Shown: one piece after another, positions 61,640-64,000 of the stretch
Numbering within the stretch: position 1 is the stretch's first letter
Layout of the letters: the number at the start of each line of letters is the position of its first letter
Assembly (NCBI RefSeq): GCF_037975245.1
Contig: NC_092583.1
Coordinates: 15,979,264-16,043,263, forward strand
DNA length: 64,000 bases
Source of the DNA: Apostichopus japonicus
Lineage: Eukaryota; Echinodermata; Holothuroidea; Aspidochirotida; Stichopodidae
Direction of reading: 5' to 3'
Notes under the pieces: model-generated
What the model was told of the DNA's origin: nothing
The model's input: only the letters and a program-made list of their open reading frames with translations
The model's database searches: none
Translations under genes and position numbers: made by a program

Positions 61640-62262
61640 AGCTACAATAAAGGATCTAAGGAGCCGTTTTGTCCAGTTATGAGGTTTTTCTCCCTCTCAC
61701 CAAGTTTCAAGAAAGGTTAGAAATTGATGTCAGGAAAGTGTTAAAAGTCTTTGTAATTCGTGTCAGGCGAATCTGGTCAATTTGTTTAATGGACAATTTA
61801 GTCACAAATTTTTGTTTTTGTTAAATCCTGTAAACATTGAACGAGAAAGTATCTCCCTGTCTCACATGTTTTCATACGGCCAGAAAAAAAAACAGTCTTC
61901 CGAGATTGGACCGTGCCGTATGTATGAACCGGTTTTTATTCTATGCTTATATAATATATGTTTATTTTATGTTTTTACAACATATCAAGTCACCCTTTCC
62001 TTTGCAATAGACTGCCGAAGAAATCTGTGCTAATGTGTATTGATAAAAAATAGGTTTTCAGTACATGCATCCTTGGTTAAATTATATATGTTATCGATAC
62101 TATCGGCTATATGATAATATGTCTTAAGAAAATATCTCCCCATTTGGTTCCCTTTGTAATGGGCCTTACTTTATCATGTAAGTTTCAAAGATTTCATAAT
62201 ACTAATGCAGAGTACCGTATATTAGGATCCATTGTCCCTATGACATATTATATACGTTTGCA
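61640..62262. repeat. Second copy of the repeat blocks at 57.6-58.0 kb
   Basis: It holds three blocks matching 57961, 57639 and 57756. Here the second and third blocks are separated by about 400 bp, while in the left copy they are almost adjacent, so this copy has gained an insert or the left copy lost it. Confidence 0.65.
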
Positions 62263-63752
62263 GTGTAATTTTCAATAACTAATCGCAGCTGGCCTAAACG
62301 ATTTTCAGAATGCTCATACATGACATCAAATAAGCACATTAAAAATGTCACGAATATTACTTGAACAACAATATTGACGGGAAAAATGTTATACAATGTA
62401 AACAGGAATGAATCCAGGAAATAGTATAGTGCGTGTGTGTGTACACCTCTCCCTCCCCTAGTTATTTTGGGGGGTGAACCCCACCCCTACCCCCACCCCC
62501 GTACATTGGAGTCCAATTTCAAAGACCTCAGGGCCACATACCCTCTTGTTTTCAAAGCCTGGATAGATAGATAGATATTTATTCAGCCAATCATATAAAA
62601 ATACAATGGAAATTGGTTGATAACAAGAGCTCAAAACATTAAAAATTGTAAACAGCAAATGAGACCTATAATAATGCACAGAGATATGAAAACGTTCCTT
62701 TAAATTGTTAAGATGAACAAAATATAAAATGTACCTACAAAATATAAAAGAGTAAAAATATATATAAATGGATCCGTCCCCTGGTATATCATAGACATTG
62801 AAAATATCTCTAGCATGGCTTTGAACCTTTTCATATTCAAAGACGGATATCTTACATTAACTATGTATCAATGTAACATTAATAATGTATCACTCTAGAT
62901 GATAGATTATGTAAACTAGCTTCAATTACAAACGTATATACGTTTAGCCTTCAATGAACATATACACATTAACATTTCTGACTGAGGAGTATATGCATGA
63001 TTATTAGGTTACTGTGTATCACAAAAACCAAAAATATACCGTAAAGAAACTTTTCCATGCATAGATTGGGTCTTTCATACCAAATGTTGACATTGGTGCT
63101 TAAAGAAGTCAGACAGTAATTGTCTTGAAAACAACACATTTTTATACAATTTCTTTTTTTAAACAATTTATACAATTCAATAAAAGTTTTTTACACAATT
63201 TAAAAAAGAAAGAAAAGTAAATCAGCTTGATAAATAGATTTGAAGATTGATAAAATGTGTATTTACAATAACTCTATAACAAAGGCCGTATACTTCCAAT
63301 ATAATGATCTATTATGGGTACACTATTAGGTACACTTTACCCTGGTCGGATGATTATAGTATAAGTGTTACGCGCAGGAACTGCAGTGTCGTTAGTCAAT
63401 GAAAATAATTAGCTTATTCAACATAAGTTTATATATGTTTTCACTGGTATATGTTCGCGCATTATGATTGTGCAATATAGCTCCATGCAGATCGACTTAC
63501 AGTGCTGCATAAGAAATATCGCGGGCCGTAGTGTTATACATAGACATGTTCATAGATTGCCCATAAATCTTATATCCTGACAGACGCATATCTGTTAAAC
63601 AGACAGTCCTACACGCTGATACAGGGACACAAAGTGACATACAGAACACAATCTTTAATTTAGAATAAAGGCAATAGTTATCATGATTTAAAAGATAGAA
63701 TTAAATTGTGTGATTTATAGATTAAAGTTATTTTAAGTTTCAAAATACTTGC
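62263..63752. other. Gene-free AT-rich stretch
   Basis: Contains a (GATA) run at about 62563-62575 and C-runs near 62490. No coding, RNA or TIR signal was recognised. Confidence 0.35.
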
Positions 63753-64000
63753 CTGAACTAAACTGACGAATCCAAGACTGAGATCCACATGCAGTACATG
63801 ACCCACCCCACCATGACGTCATTGGGTCGAAATGATATGATGACGTCACTTGATTTCCGGTCGTTCTTCTTTCGCCTTCGATAAACTTTTCTGCCACTTT
63901 ACACACGGTTTGACAAGAGTAGACGAAATTGGGTTGAGGAACAGTTGTTATCGCCTTAGTGGAATCTAAATCTGGAAAGTTATTGACCGCCACAAAATTC
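63753..64000 (-). CDS. Possible partial coding exon running off the window
   Basis: The minus-strand frame is open from the window edge to a possible GC-type donor (CAG then GCAAGT, boundary at 63752/63753). The encoded text is Cys- and Trp-containing (VYSCQTVCKVAEKF, WWGGSCTACGSQSWIRQF) and looks more protein-like than neighbouring frames, but I do not recognise a family. The upstream exons would lie beyond 64000. It could be chance. Confidence 0.25.

Noticed and set aside
1-64000. CRISPR array, operon or prokaryotic system
   Set aside because: All repeats are contiguous minisatellites or transposons and the genes are spliced; nothing bacterial is seen.

Overview
This is a eukaryotic, metazoan window: genes are split by GT-AG introns, the intergenic and intronic DNA is AT-rich, and there are many TIR transposons, SINEs, a Penelope-like element and a LINE. 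The gene sequences resemble vertebrate CDC27, NUB1 and HS3ST clearly but not closely. Together with the repeat content this fits a marine invertebrate deuterostome (an echinoderm such as a sea cucumber is my guess; the sequence alone does not prove it). Layout: 1-8.5 kb is gene-poor. It holds a GGTTCT-rich tandem repeat, a 205-bp duplication and two almost identical Penelope-like fragments arranged as a 0.93-kb inverted repeat between (AT)n tracts. 8755-42322 (+) is a complete CDC27 (APC3) gene with 20 coding exons that join in frame to 846 aa, including an 8-codon first exon and a GC-AG last intron. The 14.6-kb CDC27 intron 17 contains two intronless antisense paralogues of a divergent HS3ST-like Golgi sulfotransferase (29092-30312 and 38284-39513), separated by a minisatellite and gene-free DNA. 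44110-52350 (-) is a complete NUB1 gene (11 exons, 612 aa), convergent with CDC27. 53.8-62.3 kb is a transposon graveyard: a decayed LINE cut by a 366-bp MITE, a 298-bp MITE, and a 3.56-kb hAT element (8-bp TSD) that itself carries a nested 648-bp MITE and a C-terminal hAT transposase fragment. The window ends with a possible partial exon on the minus strand. How the genes relate: CDC27 is a scaffold TPR subunit of the APC/C ubiquitin ligase and NUB1 sends NEDD8/FAT10 conjugates to the proteasome, so both belong to ubiquitin-type proteolysis, but I see no evidence of co-regulation beyond convergent neighbourhood. The sulfotransferases are unrelated nested genes. The most striking unlabelled signals are (i) tandem arrays carrying copies of 5' splice sites in the sense orientation in introns of both housekeeping genes (83-bp x8 in NUB1; about 228-bp x3 and a GTAAGT-rich array in CDC27), (ii) a 182-bp retroposed element in CDC27 that begins with U2 snRNA sequence and is flanked by a 14-bp target-site duplication, and (iii) a hairpin-containing subterminal block shared by several hAT-type elements with different termini.
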